Shown here in pieces: positions 44,281 through 52,616 of a stretch of DNA of 64,000 bases. The stretch lies in NCBI GenBank assembly GCA_016765685.1, contig JAESPR010000011.1:1-64000 (forward strand), read 5' to 3'. Source of the stretch: Colwellia sp. (GTDB lineage Bacteria; Pseudomonadota; Gammaproteobacteria; Enterobacterales; Alteromonadaceae). The position numbers and the translations under genes were made by a program. Numbering within the stretch: position 1 is the stretch's first letter; every line of letters starts with the position of its first letter. The notes under the pieces were generated by a model. It made no database searches. It was not told where the DNA came from and was given only the letters and a program-made list of their open reading frames with translations.

Positions 44281-44934
44281 CTAGGGTGTTATCAATACAT
44301 TCAGTTGTTGTTTCATAAATTCAACGATGAGCGGTTGTGCGGTAATATTAGGGTGTATGCCATCGGCCTGCATTAGTTCGGGTTTTATGGCGATAGGCTC
44401 CATAAAAAACGGTACTAAAGTAATATCACTTTGCTTAGCTACTTGAGTAAAGGTTTGATTAAACAGCTTATTATAACGTGCGCCATAGTTAGGGGGAATT
44501 TTTATATCCATCAATAACACTTTGATACCTTGTTGTTTGGCTAAATTAATTATTTGTAACAAGTTATTTTTAATAAGCTGAGGAGGAAAGCCTCTTAGGC
44601 CGTCATTGCCGCCTAATTCTATTAACAAATAATCAATGTGTTGTTTAGCTAAAATCCTCGGTAAGCGAGTTAATCCGCCACTTGTAGTCTCACCACTAAT
44701 GCTAGCATTGACTAAGGTGTAAGGGGCTTTTTTCTGCTGCAAAATTTGGTTAAGCTGATACACCCAGCCTTGGTTTTCTTTCATACCAAAACTTGCACTT
44801 AGGCTATCGCCTAGTATTAAAATAGAGCTAACTTTATTACTATGGTTTTCTTGGGCTTGGCTTGTGTTAGTGAACAATAGCCCCAAGTTAGTAATTATTA
44901 ATAGCGAAACATAAAAGAAAGTACTTTTTATCAT
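44281..44934 (-). CDS. tesA: Periplasmic GDSL esterase/lysophospholipase TesA
   Basis: A 217-residue SGNH hydrolase. The signal peptide ends at SQA-Q (about 27). Block I is ILGDSLSASFGM with the catalytic serine, block II ASISGETTSGGL, block III ELGGNDGLRGFP and the terminal DGIHPN with the Asp-His pair. It hydrolyses thioesters and lysophospholipids in the periplasm. As in E. coli it is divergent from ybbA; here the two start codons overlap by two bases. Confidence 0.92.
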   Translation of the reverse strand: MIKSTFFYVSLLIITNLGLLFTNTSQAQENHSNKVSSILILGDSLSASFGMKENQGWVYQLNQILQQKKAPYTLVNASISGETTSGGLTRLPRILAKQHIDYLLIELGGNDGLRGFPPQLIKNNLLQIINLAKQQGIKVLLMDIKIPPNYGARYNKLFNQTFTQVAKQSDITLVPFFMEPIAIKPELMQADGIHPNITAQPLIVEFMKQQLNVLITP

Positions 44935-45661
44935 GAAATCAAATCCCGAAATTATTCTTAAAACTCAGTCGCTTGCTAAGATTGTAACATTAGAAGACAA
45001 ACAACTGAACCTGTTGCACGATGTTAATTTAACGGTAACCGCAGGGCAAACTATTGCTATTGTTGGCTCATCTGGCTCAGGAAAAACCACCTTGTTATCA
45101 ATTTTAGCGGGCTTAGATTTACCCTCTAGTGGTGAAGTTTATCTTAAAAACAAGGCGATGCACCAGTTAAATGAAGAGCAGCGCAGTCAAGTGAGAGCAG
45201 ATCACGTTGGTTTTATCTTTCAGCAATTTTTATTGATAAATAGTTTAACAGCGTTAGAGAATGTAATGTTGCCAGCGGAGCTTGCCCATAATGACGATGC
45301 TAAAAAACTAGCATTATCGTTATTAGCACAAGTAGGCTTGAGTGCACGTGTTAACCATTTTCCCGCACAACTTTCTGGTGGTGAGCAGCAACGTGTTGCC
45401 ATTGCAAGGGCCTTTATCACCAAGCCAGATATTTTATTTGCTGATGAACCTACCGGTAATTTAGATAAACAAACATCTGAGCATATTGCTGATTTATTAT
45501 TTGATCTAAATAAACAGTTTGGCACTACTTTAGTGCTAGTTAGTCATGATTTAACGCTAGCCCAACGCTGTCAACGACAAGTTGAAATGCGTGATGGTAA
45601 ATTGATTGATACGCAATCTTCAGTAAAAGAAACCTCTGTTCAAACTGAGCAAATAGCATGA
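44933..45661 (+). CDS. ybbA: ABC transporter ATP-binding protein YbbA
   Basis: A 242-residue LolD/MacB-type ATPase. Walker [13 protein letters not shown], signature [15 protein letters not shown], Walker [14 protein letters not shown] and H-loop LVSHD are intact. It pairs with the large FtsX-type permease encoded next (4-bp overlap, ATGA). The system is of the MacB mechanotransmission class and in E. coli is associated with TesA. No Shine-Dalgarno is seen before its ATG, which overlaps the tesA start. Confidence 0.92.
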   Translation: MKSNPEIILKTQSLAKIVTLEDKQLNLLHDVNLTVTAGQTIAIVGSSGSGKTTLLSILAGLDLPSSGEVYLKNKAMHQLNEEQRSQVRADHVGFIFQQFLLINSLTALENVMLPAELAHNDDAKKLALSLLAQVGLSARVNHFPAQLSGGEQQRVAIARAFITKPDILFADEPTGNLDKQTSEHIADLLFDLNKQFGTTLVLVSHDLTLAQRCQRQVEMRDGKLIDTQSSVKETSVQTEQIA

Positions 45662-48294
45662 GTTTACTCAAAAAAAACTGGGTTAAACAGGCCTTACGCT
45701 TATTAAGACATGAGCTTAAGCGTGGTGAGCTGACTATCGTTGTATTAGCTATAGTGCTTGGTGTTGCCAGCGTATTTTCGTTAGCCGGTTTTTCAGGAAA
45801 AATCAAACAAGCATTGATCAATGAAAGTACCAGCTTTATCGCCTCTGATCGCGTTTTACAAACTAGCCGACCAATATTGTTTGAACAAAAGCCATTAGAA
45901 CAAAAGTTAGCTGAGCAAAAATCAAGTGAAAATAATCTGCTAACCCGAAATAGCATGGATAAAAAAAGTCAGCAGTTAGACATCAAACAAGCACAACAGG
46001 TATTAATGTCATCAATGGTATTTGCCGGTGACAATATGCAGCTTGTTGAAATTCAAGCGGTGTCGAGTGGTTATCCATTACGTGGGGAACTACGGGTTAG
46101 TTTTGATAACAATTTAGCAACTAACGAAAGTGTACATGCACCTAAGTTAGGTACTGTTTTCATTGAAGAAAAACTCTTATCTTTGCTTAAGGTAAAGCTT
46201 GGCGATACCTTAGATATTGGTGAAGCGAGTTTTATTATTGCAGGAATAGCCACACAAATTCCTGATGCCTCGTTTAGTGTTTTTACCTCGGGTGTTAAAG
46301 TGCTAGTAAATATTGATGACATTGGCGCAACTCAATTAATTCAACCGGGCAGTAGGCTAACCTATAAATATTTATTTTCTGGAGATGAAAGAGATATTAA
46401 ATCCCTTGATGATTGGTTTAAGCCACAAGTTAATGATAGCCAGCGTTGGTATGATATTCAGTCAAAACAGTCACCTTTAGCTAGTGCGCTCAATAAAGCA
46501 GAAAAGTACCTTTCTTTAGCGAGTTTACTGGGTATTATTTTAGCGGCGGTTGCGGTTGCGGTTGCAAGTAGGCGTTATGCAGAAAAACATCAAAGCAGTG
46601 TCGCGGTTTATAAAGCGATGGGCGCTTCTTCAACGTACATTAAAAAGCTGTATTATTTGCATTGGACTTTGTTAAGTGCCTTAAGTATTAGCTTAGGGTT
46701 ACTCTTAGGCTATTTACTGGCGCAATTGGGTTTATATGCCATACAAGACTATCTGCCGGTTAATGTTGCTATAAAAGACAGTGCTACTTCCTTCCTTACC
46801 ACGCTATTAACACCGCTTGGGTTTTATCCTTTAATTATGGCAATTCTTACAGGCGTGATTTGCTCATTGGCTTTTGCTATTACGCCATTAAAAGAACTTG
46901 TTGCCACCTCGCCTTTAGCTGTTATTCGTGCGGCAAATCTTGGTGGGTCAGGGGCAAGTCTATCAACCAAAGCCTTTTATTTTTTACCTCAGCTTATTGC
47001 TTTGTTTTTATTATTATTATTATTTAGTCAAGAATTAATGTTAAGTTTCACCTTGTTGATTGGTGGCATTTTAGTGTCTGCGCTATTACTCATTTTTGGC
47101 CGTATATTAATGAAAGTAAGTCGCTCGGTTGGTACTAAATCAGGCGCCGCATGGCATTTAGCGTTAGCTAATTTGCAGCGTCGCGCAAAAGCGAATAGTG
47201 TACAACTGGTTAGTTTTACCTTGGCAATAAAACTGTTATTAATGATTATTGTGATAAAAAGTTCTCTGCTGAGTGAATGGCAAGCACAGTTACCAGAGCA
47301 AGCACCCAATTTGTTTTTAGTTAATATTGCGCAAACACAAGTTGACAAGGTTGAACAGTTTATTGATGAACAGAATATTGTTGCCAGCGATCTTTACGCC
47401 GTCATTCGAGGGCGATTAACCGCAATTAATGATGATAAAATTGTCAAAGAAGCTTCCAAAGAAGAAAACGATGGTAGTGATAATGGTCGCCAAGGAGTCG
47501 GGCGAGAATTAAGCTTAACTTGGCGAAGTCATTTGCCTAATGAAAATATTATAGAGCAAGGCACTTGGTGGACTGATGCCAAACCACAGGTTTCTATTGA
47601 GCAAGGTATAGCGAAACGTTTAAAGGTTAAGTTAGGCGACAACTTAACCTTTCAGTTAGGTAGTGAAGTTATCACCGTGCCTGTTACTAGCATTCGAAAA
47701 GTTAATTGGCAATCAATGCAGCCTAACTTTTATATGATTTTCAGCCCGCAAGTTTTGGCTGATTTTCCTGCCAGTTATATTTCATCCTTGCATGTTACAC
47801 CACCGCAAAAAATCTTAATACAACGTTTTTTAAGTACATATCCAACCATCAGTGTTATTGATGTTGACGCCATGATTGCTCAATTAAGAAAGGTAATTGG
47901 TCAAGTTTCTATCGCGGTAGAGTTTATTTTAGTGTTAGTGGTTTTTGCCGGCTGTTTAGTGCTTATTGCGCAAGTGCAAGCAAGCATGGAAGAGCGTGAA
48001 CGAGAAATAGCTATATTGCGTACTATTGGTGCTAAGGGTTCTTTACTGCGTAATAGTGTGTTATTAGAATTTGTTGCTTTAGGTGCTATTGCAGGGCTTA
48101 TGGCGAGTGTTGCTATGGAGCTAACCGTTTATTTGTTGCAAAATTATTTATTCAAAATGGAAACTAGCTTCCATTTTGAGTTTTGGCTATTGGGTATTTT
48201 AGCCGGTGCAGGTTTTGTTGGTTTAATTGGCTTACTCAGTTGTTGGCGATTATTAACAATGTCTAGTGTTACCTTGATCCGCAGAACTATGTAG
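45658..48294 (+). CDS. ybbP: FtsX-family ABC permease YbbP
   Basis: An 878-residue inner-membrane permease with two FtsX-type units. A first helix (about 25-45) leads to a large periplasmic part, then helices at about 280-420. A short pair follows at about 435-490, then a second periplasmic region and helices from about 750 to 870. The FtsX pattern (AEKHQSSVAVYKAMGASSTY, then EEREREIAILRTIGAKGSL) occurs twice. It forms a complex with YbbA that may extract or move hydrophobic compounds. Length is close to the E. coli protein (804), with a Gln/Glu-rich insertion near residues 80-105. Confidence 0.9.
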   Translation: MSLLKKNWVKQALRLLRHELKRGELTIVVLAIVLGVASVFSLAGFSGKIKQALINESTSFIASDRVLQTSRPILFEQKPLEQKLAEQKSSENNLLTRNSMDKKSQQLDIKQAQQVLMSSMVFAGDNMQLVEIQAVSSGYPLRGELRVSFDNNLATNESVHAPKLGTVFIEEKLLSLLKVKLGDTLDIGEASFIIAGIATQIPDASFSVFTSGVKVLVNIDDIGATQLIQPGSRLTYKYLFSGDERDIKSLDDWFKPQVNDSQRWYDIQSKQSPLASALNKAEKYLSLASLLGIILAAVAVAVASRRYAEKHQSSVAVYKAMGASSTYIKKLYYLHWTLLSALSISLGLLLGYLLAQLGLYAIQDYLPVNVAIKDSATSFLTTLLTPLGFYPLIMAILTGVICSLAFAITPLKELVATSPLAVIRAANLGGSGASLSTKAFYFLPQLIALFLLLLLFSQELMLSFTLLIGGILVSALLLIFGRILMKVSRSVGTKSGAAWHLALANLQRRAKANSVQLVSFTLAIKLLLMIIVIKSSLLSEWQAQLPEQAPNLFLVNIAQTQVDKVEQFIDEQNIVASDLYAVIRGRLTAINDDKIVKEASKEENDGSDNGRQGVGRELSLTWRSHLPNENIIEQGTWWTDAKPQVSIEQGIAKRLKVKLGDNLTFQLGSEVITVPVTSIRKVNWQSMQPNFYMIFSPQVLADFPASYISSLHVTPPQKILIQRFLSTYPTISVIDVDAMIAQLRKVIGQVSIAVEFILVLVVFAGCLVLIAQVQASMEEREREIAILRTIGAKGSLLRNSVLLEFVALGAIAGLMASVAMELTVYLLQNYLFKMETSFHFEFWLLGILAGAGFVGLIGLLSCWRLLTMSSVTLIRRTM

Positions 48295-48297
48295 TAT

Positions 48298-48359
48298 TAG
48301 CATGGCTATACCCATGATAATTCCAGCTGAATCCTGCATCTTGAGGTAGCATGGCTATA
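48298..48359. repeat. Direct repeat (13 bp) after ybbP, possible dispersed extragenic element
   Basis: TAGCATGGCTATA occurs at 48298-48310 and 48347-48359, flanking an ATTCCAGCTGAATCCTGCAT segment. Such short non-coding units look like dispersed extragenic elements of marine gamma-proteobacteria, but copy number cannot be judged from this window. Confidence 0.55.
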
Positions 48360-48428
48360 AACATTGTTGTTGTATTTTTAAAGTGAATACTTGAGAATAA
48401 GTGTTTAATCATTAAGGACTTATCATTT

Positions 48429-49496
48429 ATGGATGTTTCTCCAAAACAAGCGAGCATTGTTAAGGTATTTGTAACTATTGCGGCTGTTTTTATTATTCTT
48501 GCTGGCATTAAAGCTGCGGCGAGTATTTTAGTGCCTTTTTTACTCTCTTTATTTATCGCGATTATCTGTAACCCATTAGTGACAAAAGCCAGTGAGTTTA
48601 AAGTACCTAAAGCTGTTTCAGTTATTATTGTTATTGGCATTTTTGTCACTATTGCTTTGTCGTTAGCTGGTTTGGTGGGCAAGTCGATAAATGAATTGTC
48701 GCAGCTTATTCCACATTACCGCATACAATTACAAGAGCAATTTATTTGGCTAACCGATTTTTTATCGGGTTATAACATTCAAATATCTTCAGCGATTTTA
48801 TTACAGTACTTCGACCCTGCTGTGGCAATGGGTATGGCGGCCAATATGCTGAGTGGTTTTGGCTCAGTAATGGCAAACCTTTTTTTAATCATACTGACCA
48901 TTGTTTTTATGCTCTTTGAAGCCTCATCATTTCCGTTAAAATTGCACTTTGCTTTAGATGATCCCGAAATGCGTTTAAAGCAAATTGAGCGTTTTTTGGC
49001 CTCGGTAAATCACTATATTGCCATTAAAACACTGGTCAGTATTGCTACGGGCATTATTGTGTCATTTATGCTTTGGGCTTTTGGTTTAGACTTTTACTTA
49101 TTGTGGGGCGTGTTAGCCTTTTTATTTAATTATATTCCTAATATTGGTAGTATCATTGCAGCAGTGCCAGCAGTGACATTAGCCGCTTTGCAGCTAGGGT
49201 TAGGAGAGGCTGGTTTTATCGGGCTGGGTTATATTGCCATTAACATGGTGATGGGTAATATGATCGAACCAAGGTATTTAGGCAAAGGTTTAGGTTTATC
49301 AACATTAGTCGTGTTTTTATCATTAATTTTCTGGGGTTGGTTATTGGGTACTGTGGGTATGTTGCTCAGCGTACCCTTAACCATGATTTTAAAAATTGGT
49401 TTTGAAAATTCGCCAGAGGGACGTTGGTTAGCTGTTTTATTAAGTGATGAAGACAGTGTTGTTAAAGAGTTAGAACAAGCACAGCCAAGTGAATAA
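48429..49496 (+). CDS. AI-2E-family transporter (PerM/TqsA-like permease)
   Basis: A 355-residue inner-membrane protein with seven to eight hydrophobic helices. Family features are the N-terminal pair of helices, the amphipathic KSINELSQLIPHYRIQLQEQ region and the GVLAFLFNYIPNIGSIIAAV motif near residue 230, then MIEPRYLGKGLGLS. These proteins export small solutes such as quorum-sensing autoinducer-2 or Na+/H+, the substrate being uncertain. It is monocistronic and converges on the LprI-like gene with a 14-bp gap. Confidence 0.88.
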   Translation: MDVSPKQASIVKVFVTIAAVFIILAGIKAAASILVPFLLSLFIAIICNPLVTKASEFKVPKAVSVIIVIGIFVTIALSLAGLVGKSINELSQLIPHYRIQLQEQFIWLTDFLSGYNIQISSAILLQYFDPAVAMGMAANMLSGFGSVMANLFLIILTIVFMLFEASSFPLKLHFALDDPEMRLKQIERFLASVNHYIAIKTLVSIATGIIVSFMLWAFGLDFYLLWGVLAFLFNYIPNIGSIIAAVPAVTLAALQLGLGEAGFIGLGYIAINMVMGNMIEPRYLGKGLGLSTLVVFLSLIFWGWLLGTVGMLLSVPLTMILKIGFENSPEGRWLAVLLSDEDSVVKELEQAQPSE

Positions 49497-49510
49497 ACAA
49501 AAAAGTGACA

Positions 49511-49915
49511 TTATTTTACGCTTTCTAGCTCATTAATACGGCTTTGAGTCACGGACACATAGCATTTTTTGTAAGCTATTCCTGCTCCTTTTTCTGGCGA
49601 AATAGCAAGGTATTGCCAACGACAATCGTTATCACGAAAAGTAATGAAATTGCTTTGTGAACGTTTGAACATTTTCAAGGCAGAATAACGGCCGGTAACG
49701 AGAGCTTTTTCTTCCAAATTAAAAACATGATGATTTACCCACGTTTGTAATTCACGATCAAGCACATCTTTTACCGCATCTAGACAACGTGATTGCTGTG
49801 CTGTGGCGTGTTCAGCCTTTTCACAGTCAGCCAATGTTTTTTGAGCAAAAGCAGTGATTGGATGTAAAAATTGAATCAAGATGAAAACACTTAAGGTGAA
49901 AGCTTTTTTTGTCAT
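49511..49915 (-). CDS. Secreted LprI-like (DUF1311) protein
   Basis: A 134-residue exported protein. The signal peptide ends at AFA-Q (about 24). The mature part carries four cysteines and the pattern of the lysozyme-inhibitor LprI/DUF1311 domain (LADCEKAEHATAQQSRCL, then SQSNFITFRDNDCRW, YKKCYVSVTQSRINEL). It is likely periplasmic; members may inhibit lysozyme, which is not shown for this one. It lies about 90 bp after yciI but may have its own promoter. Confidence 0.72.
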   Translation of the reverse strand: MTKKAFTLSVFILIQFLHPITAFAQKTLADCEKAEHATAQQSRCLDAVKDVLDRELQTWVNHHVFNLEEKALVTGRYSALKMFKRSQSNFITFRDNDCRWQYLAISPEKGAGIAYKKCYVSVTQSRINELESVK

Positions 49916-50003
49916 ATTTTTTAATAATTTTAAGAGCGACTAACATTTTTAACTATTAACAGCTTAGTTGAAGATGTGAGGTTAAAAAAGTAAGCGACTA
50001 GTA

Positions 50004-50306
50004 TTAATTAGGTAATACTTTTTTGTATGGTTTAACGGTAACTTTTTTATAAACACCGGCCGTTATGTAGGGATCAGCATCTGCCCATGTTTGAGCCTGT
50101 ATTAAGCTTTCAAACTCAGCAATAATTAATGAACCAGTAAAGCCTGCATCACCGGGATCGTCACTATCTATAGCAGGACAAGGGCCGGCAACCAATAAAC
50201 GACCTTCATTTTGTAAAGTGCTTAAACGAGCTAAATGGTGCTCTCTTACCGATAATCTTTTCTCTAAACTATTGGCGACATCTTCACTATAAATTAAGTA
50301 GAACAT
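50004..50306 (-). CDS. yciI: YciI-family protein
   Basis: A 100-residue cytoplasmic protein of the YciI family (ferredoxin-like fold). It starts [20 protein letters not shown], and contains [19 protein letters not shown] with the conserved His and the ending [20 protein letters not shown]. The biochemical role is unclear. It follows yciB by 8 bp, a common pairing in gamma-proteobacteria. Confidence 0.9.
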   Translation of the reverse strand: MFYLIYSEDVANSLEKRLSVREHHLARLSTLQNEGRLLVAGPCPAIDSDDPGDAGFTGSLIIAEFESLIQAQTWADADPYITAGVYKKVTVKPYKKVLPN

Positions 50307-50314
50307 GAACTCCC

Positions 50315-50938
50315 CTATATTTTGTCATTGTCTTTATTGTGTTGAGGTTTACTTACCACATTTGACGTTATTTCAACGCTGTCTTCAATAGCATTGGTAA
50401 TGTCTTCACTTTCATCGGGCATGTATTTATGTACAAATAAAATAGTGATAATAGAGAAAACAAACATTAAGCCAGTTAAACCAAATACTTTAAAATCAAC
50501 CCACGTTTCTAAATCAAAATTATAGGCCACATATAAATTAAGTGCAGCAATGCTGGCGAAAAAAACAGCCCAAGCAAGGTTTAATTTACTCCAAACATTG
50601 TCAGGTAACGTCAATGACTCAGCTAAAAATTGTTTGATAATATTTTTGTTGAAAATATGATTACTAACAATTAAAGCAATAGCGAAAAACAAATTGATGA
50701 TAGTGACTTTCCATTTAATAAAAGCATCATTTTGTAAATAAATAGTTAGACCACCAAAGACAAGTACTAAGGCAAATATGATCCAATGCCGGGTTGGTAT
50801 TTTTTCTTTTTTAAATCGGTAATAACCTAATTGAATTGCGGTGGTTACAATTAATGATCCTGTTGCCCAGTAAAAATCGGCAAATTTAGTAAGAATAAAA
50901 AAAATAATTAACGGAAGGTATTCAAAAAATAGATGCAT
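50315..50938 (-). CDS. yciB: Inner-membrane septation protein YciB (IspZ)
   Basis: A 207-residue membrane protein with five predicted helices. The start chosen, ATG 50938 ([14 protein letters not shown]), matches the family N-terminus better than a TTG five codons upstream. [17 protein letters not shown], and KPTI-like [20 protein letters not shown], then [20 protein letters not shown], are family segments. It takes part in envelope integrity and division. The C-terminus has an acidic extension of about 25 residues. The TTG alternative lacks a ribosome-binding site. Confidence 0.88.
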   Translation of the reverse strand: MHLFFEYLPLIIFFILTKFADFYWATGSLIVTTAIQLGYYRFKKEKIPTRHWIIFALVLVFGGLTIYLQNDAFIKWKVTIINLFFAIALIVSNHIFNKNIIKQFLAESLTLPDNVWSKLNLAWAVFFASIAALNLYVAYNFDLETWVDFKVFGLTGLMFVFSIITILFVHKYMPDESEDITNAIEDSVEITSNVVSKPQHNKDNDKI

Positions 50939-51162
50939 ATTAAAACAGTTCAAATAATTATGATGAGACCAAAAACTGATTCTAACGAAACTCTCCGTAC
51001 TTTAACAGTTAAAGTTTAGGGATATTAACTGGTTTTTACTCGTTATTTTCACTTAGCCAGAATGACAATAAATATAATGCTCCGTTAGTGCCTTTTAGAC
51101 AAATTAATCTATAGTCTATTTATTCAATAAGTTTTTTTGCCTTAGTGGAAGATGAAAAAAAC

Positions 51163-51597
51163 ATGACAAAATTAGCGCAATTTGAACGTATGGGCGGTCG
51201 GGACAGTCTGATTAAAATTAATAAAGTTTTTTACGACAAAGTTTACCAACATGCTTGGCTAAAAGAATATTTTATTAAAATACCGCAGCAACATATTGAA
51301 GACCAACAAATAGATTTTATGCAAAAAGTACTCGGTGGTAACAATGTTTATGTTGGGAAAACCCCGCCAGCCACCCATAATCACATGTTTATTCCTGATG
51401 AATTGTTTAATATTCGAAAGCAGTTATTAATTGAAGCATTTGAAGAAACTCAGGCCGATGCAATATTAATTGAAAAATGGCTTGCGTTAGATGAATCTTT
51501 TCGACGGTTAATTGTCAATAAATCGCCTAATGAATGTAGCCCTCGTTTTACAACTGATCCTATTTTAAACTTTCCTAAACCTCTTTTAAAAAAATAA
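51163..51597 (+). CDS. Truncated hemoglobin (group 1-like)
   Basis: A 144-residue heme protein of the 2-over-2 globin family. GGRDSLIKINKVFYDKVYQH, then DFMQKVLGGNNVYVGKTPPA, and THNHMFI with the likely proximal histidine followed by the H-helix support this. It could bind O2 or NO. The ATG at 51163 is preferred over a GTG at 51145, though neither has a strong ribosome-binding site. It lies 257 bp before the chemotaxis cluster whose receptor also has a globin domain. Confidence 0.8.
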   Translation: MTKLAQFERMGGRDSLIKINKVFYDKVYQHAWLKEYFIKIPQQHIEDQQIDFMQKVLGGNNVYVGKTPPATHNHMFIPDELFNIRKQLLIEAFEETQADAILIEKWLALDESFRRLIVNKSPNECSPRFTTDPILNFPKPLLKK

Positions 51598-51854
51598 ACG
51601 CAACTTCCCCTTGCGCTTTTAAAGTTCTGTGCTAGCAAAAAAATACAATAGCTCCTTTTTTTAAAGTGATTTTTTTAATTGTTATCTATAATAAATTCAT
51701 ATTGTTACAAGTTAAAATTGTTTTTTTGTCTCATTTCTTGATTTAATAGAAATCTAACATATAGTTAAAATCGATAATAAAATTTAGTTATTAGTTAGTT
51801 GGTCTCTAACGTAACTAATTTGTAGACAGAATTAAAAATGAAAAGGATAGCTCA

Positions 51855-52133
51855 ATGATCAAATTTCCCAGCGAATTAACCATCGCTCAAGTAGATGAAT
51901 ATCGCTTAGTAATACAACCCATTATTGATGAAAACGAAACAATATTAATTGATGACAGCAACTTATCACGCATTGATACCATTGGTGTGCAGTTCATTTT
52001 AGCCGTTGTTAGCTATATTTTGGCTCAAGGAAAAACGCTTGAATGGCAATCTACGTCAAGCATTCTCCATGAAAGTATTCAGCAACTAGGTATTAATGAA
52101 GCCATTTTGAATGAATATTTGTCTAAGGGGTAG
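51855..52133 (+). CDS. STAS-domain protein, first gene of the chemotaxis cluster
   Basis: A 92-residue cytoplasmic STAS protein of the anti-sigma-antagonist or lipid-asymmetry type. The phospho-site region is RIDTIGVQFIL, with T42 in the place usually taken by Ser/Thr. It is preceded by AAAAGGATAG and followed by cheY after 89 bp. In other chemotaxis clusters a STAS gene often begins the operon; its partner is not proven. Confidence 0.85.
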   Translation: MIKFPSELTIAQVDEYRLVIQPIIDENETILIDDSNLSRIDTIGVQFILAVVSYILAQGKTLEWQSTSSILHESIQQLGINEAILNEYLSKG

Positions 52134-52222
52134 ATATTGGATTACCGGTGCTGTGCAAAGAATTGTTCAATACCAAGAACTAAATAAATAGTTTAATAAG
52201 TAGAATAAAAGAGGAAAAAGTT

Positions 52223-52585
52223 ATGGCAAACGTACTGGTTGTTGATGACTCTAATTCAATTAGAGACATGGTCAGTTTTACGCTAAAAAGTGCAGGTTAT
52301 CAAACCGTTGAGGCCAAAGATGGCCAAGAAGGCTTGAGTAAAGCACAATCTGGTAGTTTTGATCTGGTGATTTCTGATGTCAATATGCCCATTATGGACG
52401 GCATCACTTTATGCAGCGAGTTACGCAAACTATCTAACTTTAAATTTACTCCTATATTGATGTTAACAACAGAAAGTTCAACTGATATGAAAATGCGCGG
52501 CAAGGCAGCAGGAGCAACGGGTTGGTTAGTAAAACCTTTCAATCCTGATAAGTTATTAGCAACTATCAAAAGAGTGGTTCGCTAA
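52223..52585 (+). CDS. cheY: Chemotaxis response regulator CheY
   Basis: A 120-residue single-domain receiver. The acidic pair VDDSNSIR, phospho-acceptor D52 in VISDVNMP, Thr in MLTTES and Lys in VKPFNPDKL are all present. CheY carries the CheA signal to the motor or another effector. It is preceded by a GAGGAAAA ribosome-binding site and cheA follows after 31 bp. This sequence is of the TLTTE-type seen in CheA-linked regulators. Confidence 0.93.
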   Translation: MANVLVVDDSNSIRDMVSFTLKSAGYQTVEAKDGQEGLSKAQSGSFDLVISDVNMPIMDGITLCSELRKLSNFKFTPILMLTTESSTDMKMRGKAAGATGWLVKPFNPDKLLATIKRVVR

Positions 52586-52616
52586 ACTCCTCAAGCAACC
52601 ATAAAGGCACGTAATT

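Noticed and set aside
48287-48682. Minus-strand frame of 131 residues covering the start of the AI-2E permease gene
   Set aside because: It is antisense to well-supported transmembrane coding sequence and shows the composition expected of a shadow frame.
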